From assembly GCA_963790545.1 (NCBI GenBank), contig CAWBPA010000023.1:62001-126000 (forward strand): a stretch of 64,000 bases of DNA. The letters run 5' to 3'. Positions 15,901-24,159 of this stretch are shown here, piece after piece. Position 1 is the stretch's first letter; each line of letters starts with the position of its first letter. This DNA is from DATBJG01 sp963790545 (GTDB lineage Bacteria > Acidobacteriota > Vicinamibacteria > Vicinamibacterales > JAMQPK01). The position numbers were made by a program, and so were the translations under genes. A model generated the notes under the pieces. The model ran no database searches and was not told where the DNA came from. It was given only the letters and a program-made list of their open reading frames with translations.

Positions 15901-18468
15901 CTACTCCACTCTCGCTCGCGCGACTCTATTGACGTTTTCCCCGGGTTCTAATTTGGTCCGCATCTGGAACGGCGCACTCTCGACAATGCCCATGACAATC
16001 GAGCTCAAACGATAGTTGTTGAGCGCCGCCTTTTTCACGATGTTCCGAATGACAGGCATGTCCGACGGTTCCACGCCACGGCCCAGCGCGTAGGTCATCA
16101 TCCGTTCGGTGAGAACCGTGACGAACGCTTCGGGCCGGCTCAGGATGGCAGTACGCAGCGCCACAGGCCCGTCCACTTTGGCTCCGTCGGCCAGCACACC
16201 ACCGCTGTCGATTGGCGCGCCGTTCTCGCCTGTCTCGCGCCACTGGCCCACCGAGTTGAAGTTCTCGAGCGCAAAGCCCGGTGGATCGATGATGCGATGG
16301 CACCCGGCGCAGGTTGGATTGCTCCGGTGGACCTCGAGCTGTTCACGCACCGTCTTGGGCTTGGCGGACGCTTCCTTGTTGCTCTCTTCGAGCGTTGGCA
16401 CGTTCGGCAGCGGCGGAGGCGGCGGCGTGTTCAGGAACGTCGTCAGGACGAACTTGCCCCGGAACACCGGCGACGTCCGCGTGGCGACCGACGTGAGCGA
16501 CAGGATGCTCCCCTGCCCGAGCAGGCCTCGGCGGTTCGGATCGGTCAACTTCACCTGGCGGAAACGCGGACCATAGACACCGGGGATGCCGTAGTGTCGC
16601 GCGAGCCGCTCGTCCACGAACGTGTAGTCGGCGCTCAGGAGTTCGAGCGCGGGGCGGTTCTCGCGCAAGATGTGGCCGAAGAACAGCTCGGTCTCCCTGC
16701 GGAATCCCTTCCGGATGTTGTCGTCGAAATCCGGGAACATGAGCAGGTCTGGCGCGACCTTCGACTCCAGGTTGCGGAGCTGAAGCCACTGACCCGCAAA
16801 ATTGTTAACAAGAGCATCGGCGCGGTCGTCCGCAATCATGCGGCGGACCTGCGCGGCCAGTACACCCGGTTCGCGTAGTCGGCTGGTCGCGGCCAAGTTC
16901 AACAATCGCTGGTCCGGGATGCTGCTCCAGAGGAAGAACGACAACCGCGAAGCCAGATCGACGTCGCTGACCGGCTGTGCCGTACCTGCACGCGCGCCGG
17001 CAAGATCACGTTCGATTCGATAGAGGAACAACGGGCTCGACAGAATGCGCGCGAGCCCGGCGCGGATGCCCGCGTCGAAGTCGCCGCCCGTCTGCCGGGC
17101 GTTCTTGTAAAACTCGATTGGCGCCTCGACATCTGCGACGGTGACGGGACGACGGTAGGCGCGGCGCGCCATATTCGTGAGAATCCTTTCGGCGCATGCG
17201 GGCTCTTCCGAGGCCGATGCGGGGCGACACACGAAGATCCGCTCACGGCTTGGCGTGGGGCTGATCCCAGTCACCTTGTACGGACCCTCAATGCCGACGG
17301 TCCTGAGCTTCGCCAGGCCGCCGATCATGTGGATTTCCTGACTGTCGCGCAACGAGGGCTGCCACACGTCCTGCTGCTGGAAGGGTCGCTCGCGCCACGT
17401 GAATCCTACGTCGTGCGGACCTGCCGTGAGCTTGATGGGCGGCGAGGTCATGCGCGCGTCGATCAGCACCTTCGCCTCGTTCATGTCCTTCGCCTGCACC
17501 TCGTGGTCTTTGGGTCCGCCGATCTCGGCGGAGTACACCTCGGTGCCGTCGACGGTGATGACGAACGTATGCGGCGTGTCGTGACCCTCGACGCCGGCGT
17601 ACCCTCTTCGACGCCGCGGACCAGCCGGCCAGACAGCTTGTACTCGCCGTCGGCTGGAAACACGTGACGGATCAGCGTGCCGCCTCGCGTCCCGAGCGGA
17701 AGCCCATCGATGTGTCCGCTCTGGCTGAATTCACGGCTGATCGAGTACTCGGTGTTCCCGGCGCGCACGCCCGTATCCCCCACGGCCAGCATGCTGACCC
17801 GCTGCGCCGTGCTGAGGTACCGCTCGAGGAGAAGTGGCGAGGTATTCAAGGCGGCCGCGATGTTGTCGAAGCCGAAATCCGCGCCATCGCTTGGCAGCAG
17901 CTCGGTGACATCGACGTCAACCGCCAACAGATCCCGAATGGCGTTGCCATATTCGGTGCGGTTCAAGCGATGGGCGACGTACCGGCCGGCGTTGTTTCGT
18001 CCCGCCCACGCGCGGTCGAGCGATCCAGCCAGCCAGCGGGTAAACGCCACGTACTCCGGCTCGCTGGGATGCGGCGTGTTTTGCGGCGGCATCGCGCGGA
18101 CACTGAGCTTGCGGAGCACGCGCTCCCACGTTGCGGCATGCGGGATCGAGATCGTCGAGACTGGCCGACTGGAGATTCACCGGCTCGTTGGAAGGTTGCG
18201 CTGAGCGGTCGCTGTGACAGCCGACGCAATACTTGTTGAGCCAGGCTCGGTATTCTTTCGCCCCTGCCTGCGCGGCCGCGGGAGCTGCGGATTGCGCGCG
18301 TGCAGGGGGCGCCGAAGCGGTGCGCGCCGGTGCCGAAGTCGAACCGCGTGTGGTGGGCGAAGTCGAACCAGATTGAGCCAGCACGACTGCCGCGCCTGCC
18401 CAGACAAGAGCTGCACCCACCAACACTCTGTTGGAAGTCATACCTCGCGCACGCCGACCGATTTTCAT
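15901..18468 (-). CDS. DUF1587/1592/1588/1585 multidomain c-type cytochrome-like protein, two frameshifts
   Basis: Three frame segments join into one ~855-residue protein. The N-terminus has a signal and a heme motif CVGCH. The middle holds the DUF1587 region (HRLNRTEYGNAIRDLLAVD) and a carbohydrate-binding-like part. The rest contains DUF1595/1592 (RRAYRRPVTVADVEAPI; SRLSFFLWSSIPD), DUF1588 (RRGLLGQGSILSLTS; CAGCHRIIDPPGFALENF) and DUF1585 (ILSRPEAFVTVLTERMMTYALGRG). One extra base near 18138-18144 and one missing base near 17600-17606 compensate each other. Its start overlaps the ankyrin stop as ATGA, indicating coupled translation. Probably a periplasmic redox or depolymerisation component; the reaction is unknown. 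Confidence 0.85.
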
Positions 18469-20153
18469 TGCGCTTCCTCGTCGGTCTTCTTCTCGTCCTT
18501 CTTGTCTTTGTCGTCGGTCTTCGGGAGCGGCGGCGGCACCGGCGCCGGATCATTGGGACCGAGTCCCATCAGCTCGCGCAGCGCGGCAATCACGTCTTCT
18601 TTCGAATCCTGCTTCGGTTTGTACGCGTCCGGATCCATCATCATGTCCGCGCCTGGCTTCGCGGACGGCGGCTTTTCTGCGAGGAGCAGCGGCGTCAGAT
18701 TGTCCTTGTTGACCGCATCGAGCTTTGCACCGGCGGCCACGAGTGTGCGAATGATGGCCACTTGTCGCGCCTGCACGCCTTGGTGCAACGGTGTGCCGCC
18801 GTCGGGCGCCTTGGCGTTCGGATCCGCACCCGCCGCGAGAAGAACCTTCGTCGCTTCGAGCGGGTCACGGGTCGACGCCTCGCGGTACGGAGGTGGTCCG
18901 AGTCGGTTGAATCCGGGACCGCCCGCAAAGGCAGCGCCGCGACCGCCGACCAATGCCACCATGATGGGTGTCTTGCCGACGTTCGCGTTCATTCCACGTC
19001 CGCCTCCGCCACCCGTCGCGCTCTTGCTTTCCTTTTTGACCTCGGTGGGACTCCATTCGACCTTGGCTCCGTGTGCCAGCATCAGCTTGAGCACTTCGAC
19101 GTCCGAAGCTATTGACGCGCGGAAGAACGGTGACGAGTTGATTTCCTCGCCGCAGCACAGCGTCGTCGAGTGCAGCTGTCCGACAAACGGCTTGTTCGGA
19201 TCGGCACCGCGATCCAGCAGCAGCTTGACGAGGTCCAGAGCCGTCAACTTGTTGGGATGATTGGCGCGCAGCCGCGATCCGTCGCGCGCGCGCATGTCGG
19301 TGGTCGCGTCGTGCATGTCCACCGCGAAGTACAGCGACCCGTCGTTCGGATCGGCACCGATGTCGAGCAAGGTGCTGGCCAGATCGAATCGGTCGTTCAC
19401 GATGGCCACGGCCATCGCGGTCGCACCGTCGCCATTGGTTACCTTCAGATCGGCCCCGCCCTTGACGAGCGCCTTCGCGGCCTCCTCGTGACCGTTCCGC
19501 ACCGCATACATGAGCGCGGTGAAGCCGCCGGTTGCGTGGTCGGCGTGCTTCCGGTCATCGATCGTCGAGACCCGGGCCTTGCGATTGGGTTCCGCGCCCG
19601 CCTCGAGCAGCATCTTCACGGCGTCGACGTGGCCGTCTGCAGCTGCCCACATCAGCGGCGTCTGGTGCTGATAGGTGTCCGACGCATTCACGTCGGCGCC
19701 TGCTTCGAGCAGCAGTCGCACCGCGTCAACGCGGCCCGTCCGCGAGACGGCCATCAATGGCGTCTCACCGTCGGGATGCATGGACGAAAGTTCGGCTCCC
19801 GCTTTGAGCAGCGCGGCAATCAGCGCCACGTCTCCAGTACGACTGGCCTGAAGCAGCGGCGTGACGCCGTAGCGGTTTGGCGTGTTGACGCGAGCGCCTG
19901 CGGCAATGAGCGCACGCGCCATCTCGACGTCGGAGTGATAGGCCGCCCAGAGAAGCGCGGTCGATCCGTCGGGCGCAGGCTCGTTGACGTTGGCGCGCTT
20001 GGCAATCAGCGCGCGAACGGCCTGCAGGTCACCGTCCTTGGCGGCGGCGACGAACGGAGAATCGCCGGCCGCTTGTCCGCGAATGGCGGGAAAAAGAGCG
20101 ACGATCGCGAGCAGGAAAATTGGCAACCATCTCGTCAACCGTAGGGTGCGCAT
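18465..20153 (-). CDS. Exported ankyrin-repeat protein
   Basis: About 562 residues from the start at 20153, which gives a signal peptide (LRLTRWLPIFLLAIVALFPAIRGQA). Roughly ten ankyrin repeats follow (e.g. DGSTALLWAAYHSDVEMARALIAAGARVN; ETPLMAVSRTGRVDAVRLLLEAGADVN; GTPLHQGVQARQ). The tail is Lys/Asp/Glu-rich and charged. Ankyrin repeats mediate protein binding; export suggests a periplasmic scaffold for the DUF1592/DUF1552 pair encoded next. The stop overlaps the DUF1592 start (ATGA at 18465-18468). Longer starts up to 20246 lack a signal peptide at the N-terminus and are less likely. Confidence 0.88.
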   Translation of the reverse strand: MRTLRLTRWLPIFLLAIVALFPAIRGQAAGDSPFVAAAKDGDLQAVRALIAKRANVNEPAPDGSTALLWAAYHSDVEMARALIAAGARVNTPNRYGVTPLLQASRTGDVALIAALLKAGAELSSMHPDGETPLMAVSRTGRVDAVRLLLEAGADVNASDTYQHQTPLMWAAADGHVDAVKMLLEAGAEPNRKARVSTIDDRKHADHATGGFTALMYAVRNGHEEAAKALVKGGADLKVTNGDGATAMAVAIVNDRFDLASTLLDIGADPNDGSLYFAVDMHDATTDMRARDGSRLRANHPNKLTALDLVKLLLDRGADPNKPFVGQLHSTTLCCGEEINSSPFFRASIASDVEVLKLMLAHGAKVEWSPTEVKKESKSATGGGGGRGMNANVGKTPIMVALVGGRGAAFAGGPGFNRLGPPPYREASTRDPLEATKVLLAAGADPNAKAPDGGTPLHQGVQARQVAIIRTLVAAGAKLDAVNKDNLTPLLLAEKPPSAKPGADMMMDPDAYKPKQDSKEDVIAALRELMGLGPNDPAPVPPPLPKTDDKDKKDEKKTDEEAQ

Positions 20154-20410
20154 CTTGGCCTGCCTCTTCAAAAAGTGCATCAATTCAAAAGTGCACCAAA
20201 CACGCCACTGAAGGGTACGCGACACTGAACCGCTCGGGAGACACATCCCCGGGAGGCACGATGAACGCGTTCGCGCGCTATGGTCGCGATGCCATTAATT
20301 ATGACATTGGCGGACCGAGCGGGCGGAAGTCAAAAGTCAGGCAAAACCGGACAAACGCTTCCGCCGGCCAAATGTGAGGAAACGTCCAGAAACCCCTGCC
20401 AAATAACGGG
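20154..20410. other. Intergenic region upstream of the ankyrin operon
   Basis: About 257 nt between the start of the ankyrin operon and the stop of the upstream cytochrome gene, both on the minus strand. No convincing gene or strong hairpin is visible. It must hold the promoter of the ankyrin-DUF1592-DUF1552 unit unless that is read through from the cytochrome gene. Confidence 0.4.
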
Positions 20411-21145
20411 CTAGGGGCACGACTCGGCGACCCGGTTTATGGTCGTGACGTTGATGCCGTCCGCGCCCCCCGCGCCCATCAAAATTCCGCTCACCGACAT
20501 GCGGTGCCCCACGAACGTGTCGAGGCGCGTCAGGACGAACTTGAGGGTGGCCTTCCGTTCGCCCAGTTGCCGCGTCGCATCTTCCGGTCCGACGCCCGTC
20601 TTGTCGACACGTTCCGGCATCGTCGCGCTCGTGAGCACCCAGTCGCTGCCCTCCCGCGCCAGGCAGCCCACCACGCGGACGAGCGTGTTGGCAGGAAGTT
20701 CGCCGGGGCCGTCCTTCGGAATAATCTGCACCTTCGCGATTGACTCTGGTGTGACCTCGGCCGTCCCGGCCGGGAACCCATTCGACCTCAGAATGAGCGC
20801 CACGACATCGTTGTAGCTGGCGGCGGGCAAGGTGCCGGGGTTGTTGTTCGGCATGCTGGTGCTGACAAACGTGAGCAGGTCGCCGACGGTCTTTTGGGTG
20901 AAGCCCTCCCAGAATTTATCGCCGGACAGAGGCCGATTGCCTTGAGCCCCGAGCGTGTGGCAGTTGGAACAACTCTGCCCGAAGACCGCACTGCCGCGTT
21001 CGGCTTGAGCATCGGTGTACACGCCATCCCAGACGGTTGGGCCTGTGGCTTTGGGAGCCTGCGCTTCCACGAGTGCGCTCCCGAGCGATGCGAGGAACAC
21101 GGCCGCGGCCAGAAGCCATGCTCCGGTGGTATGAGCGTTATGCAT
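20411..21145 (-). CDS. Exported c-type cytochrome with C-terminal beta domain
   Basis: The 244-residue product has a signal peptide ending near VEAQA. A cytochrome c domain follows, with the heme motif CSNCH (C59, C62, H63) and a likely distal Met in STSMPNNNPG. The C-terminal ~100 residues (LVRVVGCLAREGSDWVLTSA to GHRMSVSGILMG) form a beta-rich domain that may be OB-like. The segment WDGVYTDAQAERG before the heme is shared with the cytochrome at 23716, showing common ancestry. It probably carries electrons in the periplasm for an unidentified dehydrogenase. Confidence 0.85.
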   Translation of the reverse strand: MHNAHTTGAWLLAAAVFLASLGSALVEAQAPKATGPTVWDGVYTDAQAERGSAVFGQSCSNCHTLGAQGNRPLSGDKFWEGFTQKTVGDLLTFVSTSMPNNNPGTLPAASYNDVVALILRSNGFPAGTAEVTPESIAKVQIIPKDGPGELPANTLVRVVGCLAREGSDWVLTSATMPERVDKTGVGPEDATRQLGERKATLKFVLTRLDTFVGHRMSVSGILMGAGGADGINVTTINRVAESCP

Positions 21146-21167
21146 GTCGGCTTGCCTCCATACTCAC

Positions 21168-21184
21168 GTGGGGCTCCGCCCCAC
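21168..21184. repeat. GC-rich hairpin in divergent promoter region
   Basis: GTGGGGC-TCC-GCCCCAC is a perfect 7-bp stem in the 248-nt gap between the divergent genes starting at 21145 and 21394. Apart from this hairpin and a run of GC-rich low-complexity sequence, nothing is recognised in the gap. Confidence 0.6.
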
Positions 21185-21393
21185 ACCCCGGCTCGGTCGC
21201 TCGCGGGGACCCCTGCGCCCCGCGCCGCTCCCTCGCAGGCGCGCCGTGCGCGCCTAACCGAAACGCGATCGCCAGACGTCGCGCTCGGCGGCTATTGTAG
21301 TCGAGACGTGTGCCCGTCGCACCAGAAGACGCGTACTTGCCGCAGGTCGTCGACGGTCGCGCCTGGTCGTGATTCCGCATACGATGTTGTGTC

Positions 21394-22189
21394 ATGGAAG
21401 TCCGCTATTTTCCGAACTCCCGGCGGCCCGGGGTGGGCATGACGCCGCGACGTGAGGCGTCGCGACCGCTCTTGCCCCAGCATGCTCGTCATTGTCCCGT
21501 GCTCGAAGCCGGCAGTGCGCTCGGCTACATGGTGTATGCGCCGCTCGAGCCGAAGGAATCGCTCTACATCGAGTACGAGGGCGATGGGCGATACAAGTTC
21601 GTCTACTACATGCAAACGCAAGAACACAGCCGCACTCCCATCTTCCAGGTCACGCTCAGCCTGCCGGTCGGCGGCGTCGGTATGGTGAAAGAGGAGGTGA
21701 CGTTCGTGGGCAACCCGCTGCTGTCGCGCGAGGCGGCGCTTGCCGTGATGCGCGTGTTTCTGGTGCCCGAGGATATGGGCACGCCGCCAGGCGCGATCGC
21801 ACTCCGAGGTGCGACAAATTTCCAGACGCCTTCGGGATGGGATACGGTCTACACACCCATCTTCAACATGATCGAGCGGCCGGTCGCGCCGATGCTGGTC
21901 GTGCGCGTCGAGACCGATTGGTACACGCACGAAAGCGAGTTTCGTTATGTCTTGCAGGCGGGCGAAGGGATCACCCTCGTGCACAGCATTCCAATCGGGC
22001 AGGTGTTCTTCGTGCCGCGGGAGCAGATCAACGATACGCGCGTGCACCAGCGAAGAATTGAAGGCCATTGAGGAATCGCGCGAGGAATTCAGCCGTCAGA
22101 AGGCTGCGGCAAGTCAGAAGACGTCGTACGGCCTCACCTATAGTCCGCACTACATCCGTCAGAGCCGCGCGCAGAAGTCCGAAGGTTAG
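21394..22189 (+). CDS. Protein of unknown function, single frameshift near 22045
   Basis: The first frame (from ATG 21394) encodes ~215 residues with a beta-rich character (GYMVYAPLEPKESLYIEYEG, VTLSLPVGGVGMVKEEVTF, VVRVETDWYTHESEFRYVL). One extra base near 22043-22046 stops it early. In the shifted frame it continues as TSEELKAIEESREEFSRQK to a stop at 22189, giving ~264 residues. I do not recognise the family. There is no signal peptide, so a cytoplasmic location is likely. Its stop overlaps the convergent stop of the NosR-like gene. Confidence 0.6.
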
Positions 22190-23172
22190 GATCTTGCCGC
22201 CTGCTGGCGCGCAAGGATGTCGGCTTTGCGCTGGATGATCAGCCAGTGCGGGCACTTCTTCGTGTCCGCGTACAGGCGCTCGCAATCGTCGCAGCGCACG
22301 CACTCGGCCTTGATGATCTGCGGTCCCCGAATGGCGCCCCACTCGCAGGCTTTCTCGCAGATCAGACAGGTGTTGCACTCTTTCCAGCGTTTGATCTTGA
22401 ACACGGTGAGGCCCGACAGCAGCCCCAGCGCGGCCCCCACCGGGCAGAGAAACCGACAGTACAGATTGCGGATGAAGATCGTCGCGATGAGGAGCACACC
22501 CAGCCCAATCCACAGCGGCGCCGACGCTTGAAACGTGAACATCCAGAACGGCTCGATGTAGCGGTAGAAGGTAATCTCGCGCGTCACCAGAAAGTACGCG
22601 ATCGCTCCGACGAGCAGGCCGTACTTGATGTACGCGGCGCGCCGCTCGAGCTGTGCCGGGACCTCCACGCGAAACCGTGCCGGCACCACCCGGTCGAGGA
22701 GCTGTGTGAACGCACCAAACGCGCAGACGCGGCCACAGTAGAGGCGGCCCCACAGCACCGTGGATGCAACGGTGAAGATCGCGAAGCTATACCAGGCCAG
22801 GTTGTACGAAAAGACCGGAAGGTTCGCCGTGATCAGCCCGAACACGTTGACGATGGAAATCAGCTGGCTCTTGTAGATGCCAAGATAGAGGACAGACGCG
22901 ACGAGCGTGACGTACTTCAGGCGTTCGCTCTTGCGGAAGAAGCTGACCATGGCCAGCACGACGAACGCCATGAACAGGCCGACGTCCACTGCCTGCGGCC
23001 GTGCGAGCTCGAGAAGCGTGGGTTCGGCGACTTCCTCGTCCGCAAAGTCCCAGGCATCGTCTTGCACGTTGGGTTGCTCGACTTGGGGCTGCGCCAAAAG
23101 GGGTACGGTAAATCCCACCGCGCACAGCGCGGCCAGGCAAATCGCGACGCGTGCTGCTCGGAGCAGACTCAC
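22186..23172 (-). CDS. NosR/NapH-like polytopic membrane 4Fe-4S protein
   Basis: The 328-residue product has an N-terminal signal or first helix, about five further membrane helices, and two cytoplasmic-type Cys motifs between helices (GRLYCGRVCAFGA; LYCRFLCPVGA). A C-terminal ferredoxin-like region follows, CNTCLICEKACE then CVRCDDCERLYADTKKCPH. This is the C-terminal half of NosR. The FMN-binding N-terminal half is the separate preceding gene, joined by a GTGA start/stop overlap (23169-23172). No nos genes are nearby, so the role is probably electron transfer across the membrane to or from periplasmic partners. Confidence 0.85.
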   Translation of the reverse strand: MSLLRAARVAICLAALCAVGFTVPLLAQPQVEQPNVQDDAWDFADEEVAEPTLLELARPQAVDVGLFMAFVVLAMVSFFRKSERLKYVTLVASVLYLGIYKSQLISIVNVFGLITANLPVFSYNLAWYSFAIFTVASTVLWGRLYCGRVCAFGAFTQLLDRVVPARFRVEVPAQLERRAAYIKYGLLVGAIAYFLVTREITFYRYIEPFWMFTFQASAPLWIGLGVLLIATIFIRNLYCRFLCPVGAALGLLSGLTVFKIKRWKECNTCLICEKACEWGAIRGPQIIKAECVRCDDCERLYADTKKCPHWLIIQRKADILARQQAARS

Positions 23173-23711
23173 CGCGGCGGCTCGGGTGGGGTGAGGAGCG
23201 CGCGGGCGATTCGCCGGGAGCTGTTCCTGACGGCGCGGCTTGCGCTGGTGATGGTAATCGTGGCTCGGGAGACCGCGTCGATATCCGCGCCGACACGGAA
23301 CGAATCGCGGATGTTCTTGTTCTTGAACTGCGCGGCAAATTCGGGCCGGTCCACTGAGAAGTCTCCGTAGGGTTCGCGGTGCTCGGTGACGATGACGCCG
23401 CGCAGGACGCCTTTCGTGTCCATGCCGACGAGCATCTTGATCGGGCCGTCATAGCCACGCTCGAGCGGCTCGAGCTCGGTGGTCCAATACACGAGGCCCA
23501 GCAGTTGTGGTTGCTTGTCTGCACCTGCCGGCCCGAACGCCTTGACGTGAGGGGGAGACCCTCCCTTTGGTGAGAAGCTCTCCGCATCGGGGAACAGTTT
23601 CGTCAGCTGCGTCCGCAGAGCAGCATCCGGCGCCTGACCGAGAATGACAGTCAGCCCGACCGAAACGAAGGCAAGAGCGACAACGGCGGCTCGCAAAAAC
23701 GATGACCTCAA
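23169..23711 (-). CDS. FMN-binding (RnfG/NosR-type) periplasmic protein
   Basis: About 180 residues with one N-terminal signal or anchor helix (RAAVVALAFVSVGLTVILGQA) and an FMN-binding domain. The segment DAVSRATIT fits the flavinylation motif (S/T-G-A-T-x-T) except that Gly is Arg; its Thr would take FMN from ApbE. An apbE gene is present at 2892. The start is either TTG 23711, just after the upstream stop, or GTG 23753, which overlaps the cytochrome by 38 nt. The stop overlaps the next start. Together with the 4Fe-4S gene it forms a split NosR-like module. Confidence 0.82.
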   Translation of the reverse strand: MRSSFLRAAVVALAFVSVGLTVILGQAPDAALRTQLTKLFPDAESFSPKGGSPPHVKAFGPAGADKQPQLLGLVYWTTELEPLERGYDGPIKMLVGMDTKGVLRGVIVTEHREPYGDFSVDRPEFAAQFKNKNIRDSFRVGADIDAVSRATITITSASRAVRNSSRRIARALLTPPEPPR

Positions 23712-23715
23712 CCGG

Positions 23716-24159
23716 CTAGTGTCCTGCGCGCTTGTTCGACTCGATCGTGACACGCTTCAATGCGCCAAGATCCCCACCGAGCTCGGTTTTCCCCGCCGGC
23801 CAGCCGTTGGCCTTCAGCATGAACGCGATGACGTCGACATTCTGCTGACGCGGCAGCTTGCCGGGACTGTCGAGCGGCATCGTAAGGCGGATGCGCTCGA
23901 ACAGATCGCCCAGCGTCAGGTCGTTCCAATTGGAGGTGAAGCCCCCGCCGACGAGCGGGGGCGTCATGTCGCCACCTTCGAGTTCTGCTCCGTGACAGGA
24001 CGCGCACTCCTGCCGGTACGCCGCCTCGCCTCGCCCGGCCTGCTCATCGGTGAACACACCATCCCAGACGGAGATGCCGGCCGACTGAGCTCGGATGGCT
24101 GAACCGAACATCAGACCTACTGCAACGATCGCGAGGTGGGCACGCCACGTGTTCTTCAC
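23716..24159 (-). CDS. Exported c-type cytochrome
   Basis: 147 residues with a signal peptide (IVAVGLMFGSAIRA), the shared segment VWDGVFTDEQAGRG, heme motif CASCH (C52, C55, H56) and a distal Met region (RLTMPLDSPGKLP). This is a class I monoheme cytochrome of normal length. The GTG start at 24159 overlaps the TAG stop of the PQQ dehydrogenase by one base (TAGTG), so translation is coupled. It is the likely electron acceptor of that enzyme. Confidence 0.9.
   Translation of the reverse strand: MKNTWRAHLAIVAVGLMFGSAIRAQSAGISVWDGVFTDEQAGRGEAAYRQECASCHGAELEGGDMTPPLVGGGFTSNWNDLTLGDLFERIRLTMPLDSPGKLPRQQNVDVIAFMLKANGWPAGKTELGGDLGALKRVTIESNKRAGH

Noticed and set aside
22186..23711. True nosR gene for denitrification
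   Set aside because: The two halves are separate genes, and no nosZ, nosD or other nos gene is nearby.
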